Below, one piece after another: positions 8,860 through 17,191 of a stretch of 64,000 nucleotides of DNA; position 1 is the stretch's first letter, and each line of letters starts with the position of its first letter. The stretch is from positions 1 to 64,000 of the forward strand of contig NZ_ACLR01000034.1 of NCBI RefSeq assembly GCF_000174775.1, written 5' to 3'. Under the pieces are notes generated by a model that saw nothing but the letters and a program-made list of their open reading frames with translations, searched no databases and was not told where the DNA came from. This DNA comes from Porphyromonas uenonis 60-3 (GTDB lineage: Bacteria; Bacteroidota; Bacteroidia; Bacteroidales; Porphyromonadaceae). Position numbers and translations under genes: made by a program.

Positions 8860-9132
8860 ATGAATAAAACAGATTTCATCAAGACTGTTGCTGACAAGGC
8901 GCAGCTAACTCAGAAGGACACGAAGGCTGTCTATGAGGCTATCGTAGAGACGATCCATGAGGAGATGAAGAAGGGTGAGCGCCTCACACTCGTAGGCTTT
9001 GGCTCATTCTACGTTTCTCAGCGTGCTGCTCGCAAGGGCATCAACCCACGCTCTGGCAAGACGATCGATATCAAGGCTAGCAAGTCTATCAAGTTTAAGC
9101 CAAGCACGGCTCTAGACATCAACAAGAAGTAA
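8860..9132 (+). CDS. HU-family nucleoid protein
   Basis: Histone-like DNA-bending protein that compacts the nucleoid. The 90-residue product has standard HU length: N-terminal MNKTDFIKTVADKAQLTQKD helices, the GFGSF turn, and a DNA-binding arm with RKGINPRSGKTIDI. Single-gene unit with its own promoter (8717-8746) and terminator. Very similar proteins are often encoded in several copies in Bacteroidetes, so it cannot be called hupA or hupB from sequence alone. Confidence 0.95.
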   Translation: MNKTDFIKTVADKAQLTQKDTKAVYEAIVETIHEEMKKGERLTLVGFGSFYVSQRAARKGINPRSGKTIDIKASKSIKFKPSTALDINKK

Positions 9133-9197
9133 GCACAAGCTACTCACATAGATGCCCCTAGGAAGGCTATCGCCTCCCGAGGTGCATGGATACACAA

Positions 9198-9238
9198 AGA
9201 GAGGAGCAGACCCCGATGGAGTCTACTCCTCTCTTTAA
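9198..9238. terminator. bidirectional terminator between the HU gene and the MATE gene
   Basis: Stem AGAGAGGAGCAGAC (9198-9211) pairs with the segment ending CTCCTCTCT at 9234, with one mismatch, and is followed by TTTAAT on the plus strand; on the minus strand the stem is followed by TTTG. It separates the converging HU and MATE transcripts. Confidence 0.8.
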
Positions 9239-9259
9239 TATTACTGCCCTCGATGTCAG

Positions 9260-10618
9260 TTACCTGGTCGCACGGCGAAACGAGTACCGCAGGATGAGCC
9301 CCAAGAGCGTCAGGCTAACGGGGAAGGCAAACCATACACCCATCAGTTGTGGTCCATTGCCCTCCAGTCCGACACCAAAGCCAAAGAGCCACGCCATCGT
9401 GGGCGCTACAATCAGGTGGCACAGCGCAGCTGCTGGCGCTAGCATCGCCACACGGCTGATCCCCCTCAGGGTATTGGCATAGACGATCTGTAGCGCATCG
9501 CCTATCTGGTAGAGACAAAGCGGGATGAGCGCTAGATAAGTAGCCTCAGCGACCGAAAGATCTGCATTGAAGAGGCGCACCACGGGCTCACGGCACAGGA
9601 CCAAGAGGGGCATCATCACCGCCGCCACAAAGAGACAGAGGTAGACACCCGCACTGGCTACGTATCGTGTCTCTCGTCGCTCCCCCTGCGCTAAGAGCGT
9701 GCTACTACGGATTGCGGTGGCAGCCCCGATGCCGTAGTAAACCATGAAGCCTAGCGTGCTAATTGTCGCAATGATCTGATGCGCCGCCAAGGCTGCTGTG
9801 CTAATGCGAGCAACTAAGATGACTGCCACGGAGAAGGATGCCGCCTCCATACCCATTTGTAGTGCTACGGGCGTACCAAGTCGCAACAGTGGTACCAGCC
9901 CCTCACGCCACGACCAGTGCAGACTTTTGACCCGATCTAAGATCTTACGATAGCGTGGCAACAAGACGGTCACAGCTACGATCGCTATGAGCATCACCAC
10001 ACGACTTACTAGCGTTGAGAGACCAGCTCCGTACAAGCCCCACTCGGGGAAGCCCCCTTTGCCATAGATCAGGAGGTAGTTGAGCCCGATGTTTAGTACA
10101 TTGCCCGCCAGCGTTATATACATGGGAATCTGCGTGTCACCCATTCCCTCGGTGTACTGCTTGAAGGTGTTGAAGAGCATCACCACCATAAAGCCCAAGA
10201 TCTGGATACGGTAGTAGGGCAGGGCGATAGGGCGTAGCTCCTCCGATAGGTTAAAGGCGCCGAGGCTTCCCTCGAGGAGGAAAAGCCCTCCGCCGATCAG
10301 CAGGGCGATCAGCAGGTTGAGCAGGAAGCTATGTCCCAAGTAGTGCGCCACCTGATCCGAGCGTCCCCACTCCTTATTGGTCGCCACCAGCGGGGTCAGC
10401 CCGTAGGAGAAGCCCATGCCGAAGATGATGACCAAGTTGAGGAAGTTATTGACGAAGGAAGCAGCCGCCAGCTCCGACAGACTATGATGGCTCACCATCA
10501 CATTGTCGGCAAAGCCCACGAGGATCAAACCCACCTGCCCGATGATTACGGGCAGACCCAGACGCAACAGCGGACGAAAGTGCTCCTGACAGCTCCGATA
10601 GTACGTACTCCAACTCAT
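9260..10618 (-). CDS. MATE-family multidrug/sodium antiporter
   Basis: Inner-membrane exporter of the MatE (NorM-like) family, 452 residues with about 12 hydrophobic segments in two similar halves. Typical family features include the N-terminal LRLGLPVIIGQVGLILVGFADNVM and the central PLLRLGTPVALQMGMEA. Substrate cannot be told; family members expel cationic drugs or metabolites using a Na+ or H+ gradient. The start is set at 10618 (MSWSTYYR), 22 nt after the ligA stop; a longer frame from 10711 would overlap ligA. Last gene of recR-ligA-MATE. Confidence 0.9.
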   Translation of the reverse strand: MSWSTYYRSCQEHFRPLLRLGLPVIIGQVGLILVGFADNVMVSHHSLSELAAASFVNNFLNLVIIFGMGFSYGLTPLVATNKEWGRSDQVAHYLGHSFLLNLLIALLIGGGLFLLEGSLGAFNLSEELRPIALPYYRIQILGFMVVMLFNTFKQYTEGMGDTQIPMYITLAGNVLNIGLNYLLIYGKGGFPEWGLYGAGLSTLVSRVVMLIAIVAVTVLLPRYRKILDRVKSLHWSWREGLVPLLRLGTPVALQMGMEAASFSVAVILVARISTAALAAHQIIATISTLGFMVYYGIGAATAIRSSTLLAQGERRETRYVASAGVYLCLFVAAVMMPLLVLCREPVVRLFNADLSVAEATYLALIPLCLYQIGDALQIVYANTLRGISRVAMLAPAAALCHLIVAPTMAWLFGFGVGLEGNGPQLMGVWFAFPVSLTLLGLILRYSFRRATR

Positions 10619-10640
10619 ATCACTCGAATCGCACCGAAGA

Positions 10641-12680
10641 TTAAGAGTTGAGACGTGCGAGAAACTCCTCCTCCGTGACGAGCGGGATGCCGAGTTGCTC
10701 CGCTTTGGCACGCTTGGAGGGTCCCATGTCGCTACCCATCAGGACGAAGGTCGTACGGCTCGAGATGCTTCCCACGTTGGTCCCGCCGTGCTGCTCGATG
10801 AGCTGCTTGTATTCGTCACGGCTGTGCTGGGTGAAGCTGCCTGAGATAACGATCCGCTCGCCCTCTAGACGGTTGGACTGGGGCATGTCGGTCGCCTCCT
10901 CGGCGCACTCTTCGAGTCGGACGCCACAGCGCTGTAGCTCTGCGATCAACTGCTGGTTGCGTTCTAGAGAGAAGAAGTAAACGACCTGCTCGGCTATCTT
11001 CGGACCCACGTCGGGGAGTGCCTGTAGCTCGTAGGCGGTTGCCTGGGCTAGTCGGTCAATGCTCTGGAAGTGTCGTGCCAGTGTCTTCGCCGTGCCTTCG
11101 CCGACGAAGCGGATGCCGATGCCGTAGAGCAGACGAGCAAAGGGGCGACCCTTCGACTGTTCAATGCTGGCGAGGAGGTTATTGATTGACTTCTCCTTAA
11201 AGTTTGGCAGTTGCGCTAGATCGCTAGCGGTGAGCTTGTAGAGGTCGTCGATGTTTTCGATAAGATGTCTGTCAAAGAGTGCGTCGATCGTCTCAGGTCC
11301 CACGTTGATATCGGCAGCTCTGCGTGTGCAGTAGTGCTCGATCCGCCCCATGATCTGTGGCGGGCAGGCGTAGCTATTGACGCAGTAGTAGCCCACCGAG
11401 CCATCGATCTGCTGGAGTGGCGCACCACAAGCGGGACAGCGCTCAGGTAGTCGTACAGGCTCCGCCTCGGGTCGTCTGAGGCTTGGCTCCACGGCGGTAA
11501 TCTTGGGGATGATCTCCCCGCCCTTCTCGATATATACGTAGTCGTGGTAGTGCAGGTCGAGACTCTTGATGAACTCCTCATTGTGTAGCGTAGCGCGACG
11601 CACCACCGTCCCCGAGATAAGGACTGGCTCCACATTGGCCACTGGCGTGACAATGCCCGAGCGACCCACCTGATAGTCCACCGAGAGAAGCTCTGCGCGC
11701 GCATTCTCTGGCTGATACTTGTAGGCAAAAGCCCAGCGTGGCGACTTCGCCGTATTGCCGAGCACGCGTTGCTGTGTGAGACTATCCACCTTGAGGACGA
11801 TACCGTCCGTGGCGTAGGGCAGGTCGCCCCGCTGCACGTCCCACTCATCTATATAATGGTATAGCGCCGACAGGTCACTACTCTTAAATGGCGCAACGCC
11901 CGTGTCAAAGCCCATCTCCTCGAGTAGCTTCATCCGCTCATAGTAACTGTCTGGCAGACGAGTCTCATCGTCCAGCGCATAGAGGTAGTAGCAGATGCAG
12001 AGCAGACGGCGCTGCGCCACGATGCGACTATTCAGTGTCTTGAGCGTACCAGCCGCCGCATTGCGAGGATTGGCAAAAGGCGCTTCGCTCTCAGCCGTGC
12101 GCTCCCCATTGAGTCGCTCGAACTCCTTGAAGGGAAGTAGCACTTCGCCCCGCACCTCGATGCGCCCCCTCGTATAGTCGGGATGCCCCGCAATAGAGTG
12201 CAGACGGAGTGGCACCGACTGGATCGTCCGTACATTGACCGTCACATCATCGCCGAGCGTTCCGTCACCTCGCGTCACGGCACGCGCCAGCACGCCCTCC
12301 TCGTAGATGAGCGATATGGAGGAGCCGTCGTACTTCATCTCCGCCACCCACGGCACATCGTCCGTAGCTAGGAGCGTGTCGGTACGCTTGCAGATCTCAG
12401 CGATCTCATCGTAGTTGTACGTATTTGAGAGCGAAAGCATCGGCTGCTCATGCGCCACCTGGACGAAAGCATCGTTGCGATCTCGCCCCACACGGAGCGA
12501 TGGCGAAGTGGGGTCTGCAAACTCTGGGTGCTCTGCCTCCAACGTCAGGAGTCGCTGCATCAGCGCATCGTAGTCCGCATCGCTAATGGTCGGAGCGTTG
12601 TCTAGGTAGTAAGCGCGGTTGTGCTGTTCGATGGTTTTGCGCAGTTGCTCAATCTCTAGCTCTGTACTATTAGGTGTCAT
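10641..12680 (-). CDS. ligA: NAD-dependent DNA ligase
   Basis: Seals nicks in replication and repair using NAD+. The 679-residue protein has full family architecture: Ia domain with conserved tyrosines (RAYYLDNAPTISDADYD), adenylation domain with the KYDG motif (Lys116 is the adenylated residue), OB fold, four-Cys zinc finger (CPACGAPL ... CVNSYACPP), helix-hairpin-helix repeats (LPNFKEKS, LPDVGPKIAE) and a C-terminal BRCT domain beginning LEGERIVISGSF. Starts 7 nt downstream of recR. Confidence 0.97.
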   Translation of the reverse strand: MTPNSTELEIEQLRKTIEQHNRAYYLDNAPTISDADYDALMQRLLTLEAEHPEFADPTSPSLRVGRDRNDAFVQVAHEQPMLSLSNTYNYDEIAEICKRTDTLLATDDVPWVAEMKYDGSSISLIYEEGVLARAVTRGDGTLGDDVTVNVRTIQSVPLRLHSIAGHPDYTRGRIEVRGEVLLPFKEFERLNGERTAESEAPFANPRNAAAGTLKTLNSRIVAQRRLLCICYYLYALDDETRLPDSYYERMKLLEEMGFDTGVAPFKSSDLSALYHYIDEWDVQRGDLPYATDGIVLKVDSLTQQRVLGNTAKSPRWAFAYKYQPENARAELLSVDYQVGRSGIVTPVANVEPVLISGTVVRRATLHNEEFIKSLDLHYHDYVYIEKGGEIIPKITAVEPSLRRPEAEPVRLPERCPACGAPLQQIDGSVGYYCVNSYACPPQIMGRIEHYCTRRAADINVGPETIDALFDRHLIENIDDLYKLTASDLAQLPNFKEKSINNLLASIEQSKGRPFARLLYGIGIRFVGEGTAKTLARHFQSIDRLAQATAYELQALPDVGPKIAEQVVYFFSLERNQQLIAELQRCGVRLEECAEEATDMPQSNRLEGERIVISGSFTQHSRDEYKQLIEQHGGTNVGSISSRTTFVLMGSDMGPSKRAKAEQLGIPLVTEEEFLARLNS

Positions 12681-12687
12681 AAGGGGT

Positions 12688-13305
12688 TTACTTCACTTGG
12701 TCAAAGGGGGTACGATTCGCAATGGCACTCCCGAGCGTCACCTCGTCGGCATACTCGATCTCGTCGCCGATAGAGATACCCCGTGCGATGAGCGAGACCA
12801 GCACACCCGTAGACTCTAGGCGCTTATAGATATAGTAGTTGGTCGTGTCGCCCTCTAGGGTCGAGCGTATGGCGAGGATCACCTCACGTACCGGCTCCTC
12901 CTGGACACGCTCGTAGAGTGACTCGATCTCTAGGTCGTTTGGCGTGATGCCATCTATGGGAGAGATGATTCCGCCCAATACATGGTAAAGGCCTTTGTAG
13001 CGGTGCGTCTGCTCTATGGTTAGTACGTCCTTCACCTGCTCGACCACGCAGACGGTGCTCTGGTCACGCTGTGGATCAGAGCAAATGTCGCAGAGCGGGC
13101 TGTCGCTGATGCAGTGGCACCGCTCGCAGTAGCAGATCTTCTGGCGAAGGTCTATGATCGCTTCCCCCAGATGCTGTGCATAGGAGGGAGGCTGACGAAG
13201 CAGGTGCAGTGCCATACGCATCGCCGTCTTGCGTCCTATGCCAGGAAGCAAGGAGAGCTGGTCTACGGCGCGCTCGAGCCATTGGGAGGGGTACTGATCT
13301 TTCAT
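12688..13305 (-). CDS. recR: Recombination mediator RecR
   Basis: With RecF/RecO it loads RecA onto gapped DNA. The 205-residue protein shows the N-terminal helix-hairpin-helix (LSLLPGIGRKTAMRMALHLL), a four-Cys zinc finger (CERCHCISDSPLCDIC) and a Toprim domain (STVCVVEQVKDVLTIEQ, YHVLGGIISPIDG). Length is normal. First gene of recR-ligA-MATE, with its own promoter at 13322-13330. Confidence 0.96.
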   Translation of the reverse strand: MKDQYPSQWLERAVDQLSLLPGIGRKTAMRMALHLLRQPPSYAQHLGEAIIDLRQKICYCERCHCISDSPLCDICSDPQRDQSTVCVVEQVKDVLTIEQTHRYKGLYHVLGGIISPIDGITPNDLEIESLYERVQEEPVREVILAIRSTLEGDTTNYYIYKRLESTGVLVSLIARGISIGDEIEYADEVTLGSAIANRTPFDQVK

Positions 13306-13321
13306 AGTTTAGTAGGTCGGC

Positions 13322-13330
13322 ACAAAGATA
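13322..13330 (-). promoter_or_regulatory. recR promoter -7 box
   Basis: On the minus strand TATCTTTGT matches TAnnTTTG and lies 16 nt before the recR start codon, giving a short leader. No convincing TTG upstream. Confidence 0.6.
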
Positions 13331-13356
13331 CGAAAATGGAGACAGCTCTTTCACTA

Positions 13357-13404
13357 GAAAAAGCAATCCTCTAGAGACGAAAGACTCTTTCGTCCCTAGA
13401 GGAT
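13357..13404 (-). terminator. tnaA terminator
   Basis: A long stem of about 18 bp (ATCCTCTAGAGACGAAAGA from 13366, partner ending at 13404) is followed on the minus strand by GCTTTTTC. It sits 28 nt after the tnaA stop and insulates recR. Confidence 0.9.
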
Positions 13405-13432
13405 GTTCTATTACTATTGTCTTGTAGTGCGC

Positions 13433-14812
13433 TTACTTAGCAGGCTCTAGCTCTACCGTGAAGTGACGTAGTACGGGTAGCTCACGGGTGATGACGTAAC
13501 CACGTGTGATCGACTCACGACGGTCGTAGACATTCTTGCAGGCTGCTGCGATGACGTCCATATGATTGTTCGTGTAGGTACGACGTGGTATAGCCAGGCG
13601 GAGTAGCTCCAGCTTGGGGTAGCGGTTCTCGCCCGTCTTGGGGTCACGGTCTGCTAGGATAGAGCCGATCTCGACACCACGGATGCCAGCCTCTAGGTAA
13701 AGTTCGATGCCGAGTGTCTGAGCGATAAACTCCTCCTTGGGAACGTGCGTCAGGATCTTCTTCGCATCGAGGAAGATAGCGTGTCCACCAGCAGGACGCT
13801 GATAGGGTACGCCGTACTCGTCTAGCTTGCTACCGAGGTAAGCCACCTGACGGATGCGGGTATCGAGCATGTCAAACTCCGTGTTCTCATCCAGACCGAT
13901 AGCGAGCGCATTCATATCACGACCGTTCATACCGCCGTAGGTGAGGAAGCCCTCGTTCATCACGGCATACATAGAGCACTTGTGATAGAGCTCCTCGTCA
14001 CGCATAGCGAGGAAGCCACCCATGTTGACCACAGCGTCCTTCTTGCTAGACATGGTCATGATGTCAGCGTAGCTAAGCATCTCACGGACGATCTCCTTGA
14101 TTGACTTGTCAGCGTAGCCCTCCTCACGAGTCTTAATGAAGTAAGCATTCTCAGCAAAGCGAGCGCCGTCGATCTGTAGGGGGATGCCGTACTTGTGGCA
14201 CAGCTCGCTCGTCTCACGTACATTCTTCATAGAGACGGGCTGACCGCCAGCCGTATTGTTCGTCACCGTCAGGACGCACATAGGGATCTGCTCCTTAGGG
14301 TACTTCTTGAAGCAATCCTCCAGCTTGTTCAGATCCATCTCCCCCTTGAAGGGTAGCTCCAGCTCCGTATTGCTAGCCGCATCGATCGTGCAGTCTACGG
14401 CTACAGCCTTGCGAAACTCAATGTGTCCCTTCGTCGTGTCAAAGTGTGAGTTGCCCGGTACGATATCGCCCTCCTTGAGCGTAGCCGAGTAAAGCACATT
14501 CTCAGCAGCACGGCCCTGGTGTGTAGGGATTACGAGCGGGAAGGTGCAGATCTTCTCGACAGCGTCCTTGAGGTTTTGGAAAGAGGAAGCACCCGCATAG
14601 CTCTCATCGCCAACCATGATGCCAGCCCACTGACGGTCACTCATAGCGCCCGTACCCGAGTCGGTGAGGACATCGATAAAGACCTGTGACGACTTGAGGC
14701 TGAAGAGGTTGTAGTGTGCCTGGCGAATCCACTGCTCGCGCTGCTCACGCGTACTCTTATGTATTGGCTCTACCATCTTAATGCGGTATGCCTCGGAAAA
14801 AGGTATCTCCAT
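13433..14812 (-). CDS. tnaA: Tryptophanase (tryptophan indole-lyase)
   Basis: PLP enzyme splitting tryptophan to indole, pyruvate and ammonia; indole production is a diagnostic trait of many Porphyromonas. The 459-residue protein carries the PLP-lysine motif SSKKDA (Lys258). The close relative tyrosine phenol-lyase is excluded by two residues: Asp125 in FDTTKGH (tryptophanase Asp137; TPL has Thr) and His450 in LRHFT (tryptophanase His463; TPL has Phe). Monocistronic, with a promoter at 14845-14852 and a strong terminator. No adjacent tryptophan permease and no recognisable tnaC leader peptide. Confidence 0.93.
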   Translation of the reverse strand: MEIPFSEAYRIKMVEPIHKSTREQREQWIRQAHYNLFSLKSSQVFIDVLTDSGTGAMSDRQWAGIMVGDESYAGASSFQNLKDAVEKICTFPLVIPTHQGRAAENVLYSATLKEGDIVPGNSHFDTTKGHIEFRKAVAVDCTIDAASNTELELPFKGEMDLNKLEDCFKKYPKEQIPMCVLTVTNNTAGGQPVSMKNVRETSELCHKYGIPLQIDGARFAENAYFIKTREEGYADKSIKEIVREMLSYADIMTMSSKKDAVVNMGGFLAMRDEELYHKCSMYAVMNEGFLTYGGMNGRDMNALAIGLDENTEFDMLDTRIRQVAYLGSKLDEYGVPYQRPAGGHAIFLDAKKILTHVPKEEFIAQTLGIELYLEAGIRGVEIGSILADRDPKTGENRYPKLELLRLAIPRRTYTNNHMDVIAAACKNVYDRRESITRGYVITRELPVLRHFTVELEPAK

Positions 14813-14844
14813 ATCAGTTCTATTTAGTTATTGTTTCGTAGCTC

Positions 14845-14852
14845 CAAAGATA
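14845..14852 (-). promoter_or_regulatory. tnaA promoter -7 box
   Basis: On the minus strand TATCTTTG matches TAnnTTTG and lies about 33 nt upstream of the tnaA start. No TTG at standard spacing. Confidence 0.6.
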
Positions 14853-15012
14853 CGGAAAAATCCAAACTCATCACCTTCTGGGTGCACGAACGACAGGGTC
14901 CGACGCATGATACTCGAAGACTTTATCTCGCCCTCATCGCTCGTTTGGGGCTTTGCTCCTCCAGTCGATGGCTACGATGCACTCCGACACCCTTCGAAGC
15001 CCCCGACGCCAC

Positions 15013-15193
15013 ACCTCCGAGGAAATCGAAAATGCCTCGGTAGAAAATGAAAATCCTCCACGGAGGAATCGAAAAATTCATCGGAACTTTGATTTGCTTC
15101 TTCCGAAGTTTCATTTCATTCTTCCGAACTTTTATTTCCCGGCTCCGTGGAGAATTTTCGTTTGCTCGCTGGAGATTTCCGATTTCCTCGGTG
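15013..15193 (+). repeat. mosaic palindromic element, copy 2
   Basis: Three 21-bp core repeats at 15080-15100, 15101-15121 and 15122-15142. The inner arm pair CTCCACGGAG/CTCCGTGGAG is kept, but the outer arms do not match each other: the left arm is of the CCTCGGTAGAAAATG type seen in copy 5, while the right arm is the TTTGCTCGCTGGAG type of copy 1. It lies between the divergent tnaA and L25 genes. Confidence 0.85.
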
Positions 15194-15294
15194 GATATCG
15201 GATTTGATTGAGGAGGCATGGATTGCTGAGGTCGTGTAGCTTGCTGGAGGTATGGCGATTAGGAGGTCGTAAGTGGCATTTGCTAAAAAAGTTG

Positions 15295-15303
15295 TACCTT
15301 TGC
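15295..15303 (+). promoter_or_regulatory. rplY promoter -7 box
   Basis: TACCTTTGC is a perfect TAnnTTTGC box. It implies a leader of about 180 nt before rplY. Within it are a possible ten-codon peptide (15317-15349) and GC-rich hairpins (CCCC...GGGG at about 15334-15354), so leader-based control is possible but unproven. Confidence 0.65.
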
Positions 15304-15490
15304 CGACGGTTTTCCTATGAATCCAATTGTACACCCCGCTCTTGTGTGAGGGGGCTCTTTGGTCTCTAGTGGAGCTGGTGCGTGTCTGGCGCTGTCGTCT
15401 TGATGCGCTAGGTATGGGCTCTGGCAGAGTGCCACAGTGTAATGGGAGATTAGCAAGACTAATTTTGAGTAACACTAACTATTTGTACTA

Positions 15491-16120
15491 ATGAAGCATT
15501 TTAATCTTAGCGCTACTGTGCGCCAGGCCGACCAGCTCGGCAAGAAAGCTACCAAGGCTCTCCGTCGTGAGGAGCTCGTACCTGTAGTCCTCTATGGGGG
15601 TAGCGAGACAAAGCATCTCGTCGTCAAGGCTGACGACCTAAACAAGCTGATCTACACTCCTGAGATCTATCTCATCGAGCTAGACGTAGAGGGTAAGCAA
15701 CACAAGGCTGTACTGAAGGATGTACAGTTTCACCCAGTAAGTGACAAGACGCTCCACGCAGACCTCTACGAGGTGAGCGAGGAGAAGCCTATCGTCATGC
15801 GCGTACCAGTCATCCTCGAGGGTCACGCTATCGGTGTGCGAGCTGGTGGTAAGCTGGTTCGTGAGAAGCGCACACTGCGTGTACGCGCTATCTACGACAA
15901 GATCCCTGAGAATCTGGTGATCGATGTGAACAACCTCAAGCTGGGCAAGACGATCCAGGTACACGAGCTCTCCTTCGAGGGTCTTGAGCTAGTAGACGCT
16001 CCACAGGCTGTCGTTTGCGGTGTCAAGCTGACACGTGCCGCTCGTGGTAAGGGTGTCGCAGACGCTGCTGGAGATGAGAGCGAGGAGCACGGTGACTCTG
16101 AGGAGCAGAGCAACGAGTAG
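15491..16120 (+). CDS. rplY: 50S ribosomal protein L25/general stress protein Ctc
   Basis: Binds 5S rRNA in the large subunit. The 209-residue protein is the long Ctc type: N-terminal L25 domain (about 5-95, with VPVVLYGG) and C-terminal TL5-like beta domain (about 100-190), followed by an acidic tail (DESEEHGDSEEQSNE). Transcribed alone from 15295-15303 and ended by a strong terminator; the peptidyl-tRNA hydrolase gene that often follows rplY is not here. Confidence 0.95.
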   Translation: MKHFNLSATVRQADQLGKKATKALRREELVPVVLYGGSETKHLVVKADDLNKLIYTPEIYLIELDVEGKQHKAVLKDVQFHPVSDKTLHADLYEVSEEKPIVMRVPVILEGHAIGVRAGGKLVREKRTLRVRAIYDKIPENLVIDVNNLKLGKTIQVHELSFEGLELVDAPQAVVCGVKLTRAARGKGVADAAGDESEEHGDSEEQSNE

Positions 16121-16169
16121 TCGCTGTCTAGCGATACGCGACTTAGCGTATATCGTCTAGAATCATACG

Positions 16170-16214
16170 AGGAGAGCCTACAGTCCCTCATGCGGGATTG
16201 TAGGCTCTCCTTTA
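16170..16214 (+). terminator. rplY terminator
   Basis: Perfect 13-bp stem AGGAGAGCCTACA (16170-16182) with its partner at 16199-16211, followed by TTAT. Confidence 0.85.
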
Positions 16215-16341
16215 TACTAGGGGTACTCGTGGGGTTTGCAACACCGATGTTTGTCGGGTGTATGGTACCTATATGATACTTTTTCACTACCTTAGTAGAC
16301 CGTATACGACTACTCACTTCAAATAAATAGTAGATTATCTC

Positions 16342-17175
16342 ATGAATCGCGAGCAAATCATAGCACAAATACGGGCCAAGCGGAGCTATCTCTGCGTAGG
16401 TCTTGATCCAGATATACAGAAGTTGCCTCCGCACCTGCTGAAGGGGGATAATCCTATCCTGGACTTTAACAAGGCGATCGTTGATGCCACGGCACAGTAT
16501 GCTATAGCCTTCAAGCTCAACTTGGCTTTCTACGAGACGCTGGGGGCTTTTGGTATGCAGGTCTTCGGCGATACGGTGGACTACATACGTCAGCGCTATC
16601 CTGAGCAACTGATCATCGCCGATGCTAAGCGGGGGGATATAGGCAACACGAGCAAGATGTATGCACGGGCCTTCTACGAAAACTTTAAGGTGGATGCCCT
16701 CACCGTGGCACCCTACATGGGGAGCGACAGTGTGCTACCTTTCCTTGAGTATAGCGACAAGTGGGTGATCCTACTCGCCTTGACGAGCAATCAGGGTGCG
16801 CAGGACTTTCAGATGCTCCATACGGGCGAGGAGACTTGTCTCTTCGAGCAGGTGCTCCAGACGGCGCTGAGCTGGGAGGGTGCTGACCATATCATGTTCG
16901 TCGTGGGCGCTACGCAGAGCAATCTGATGGAGCGTGTGCGTGCGGTGGCTCCCAATGCCTTCCTCCTCGTGCCAGGTGTAGGCGCTCAGGGTGGTAGTCT
17001 GGAGGCGGTCGCTGAGCATGCGATGACGAGCGACTGCGGTCTGATCGTCAATAGTTCGCGTGGTATCATCTATGCGGGCAATGACGAGCGCTTTGCCTCG
17101 GCTGCTGCGCAAGCTGCCTCTGATCTAGCCCGTCAGATGGAGCGGACGCTGATCGACAAGGGTATCATAGACTAA
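16342..17175 (+). CDS. pyrF: Orotidine 5'-phosphate decarboxylase
   Basis: Last step of UMP synthesis. The 277-residue protein belongs to the longer pyrF subgroup (Mycobacterium/Bacteroidetes type, not the 230-residue E. coli type). It has the VGLDPD phosphate/base motif, FKLNLAFYE, and the catalytic DAKRGDIGNTS motif. It heads a seven-gene plus-strand run (pyrF, lpxD, lpxC/fabZ, lpxA, nnr, two DUF4230). A weak TACCTTAG box at 16288-16295 may be its promoter. Confidence 0.94.
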   Translation: MNREQIIAQIRAKRSYLCVGLDPDIQKLPPHLLKGDNPILDFNKAIVDATAQYAIAFKLNLAFYETLGAFGMQVFGDTVDYIRQRYPEQLIIADAKRGDIGNTSKMYARAFYENFKVDALTVAPYMGSDSVLPFLEYSDKWVILLALTSNQGAQDFQMLHTGEETCLFEQVLQTALSWEGADHIMFVVGATQSNLMERVRAVAPNAFLLVPGVGAQGGSLEAVAEHAMTSDCGLIVNSSRGIIYAGNDERFASAAAQAASDLARQMERTLIDKGIID

Positions 17176-17191
17176 CTATATAATAAGGTAG

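Noticed and set aside
13433..14812. Tyrosine phenol-lyase instead of tryptophanase
   Set aside because: Asp in FDTT and His in LRHFT are the tryptophanase residues; the phenol-lyase has Thr and Phe at these places.
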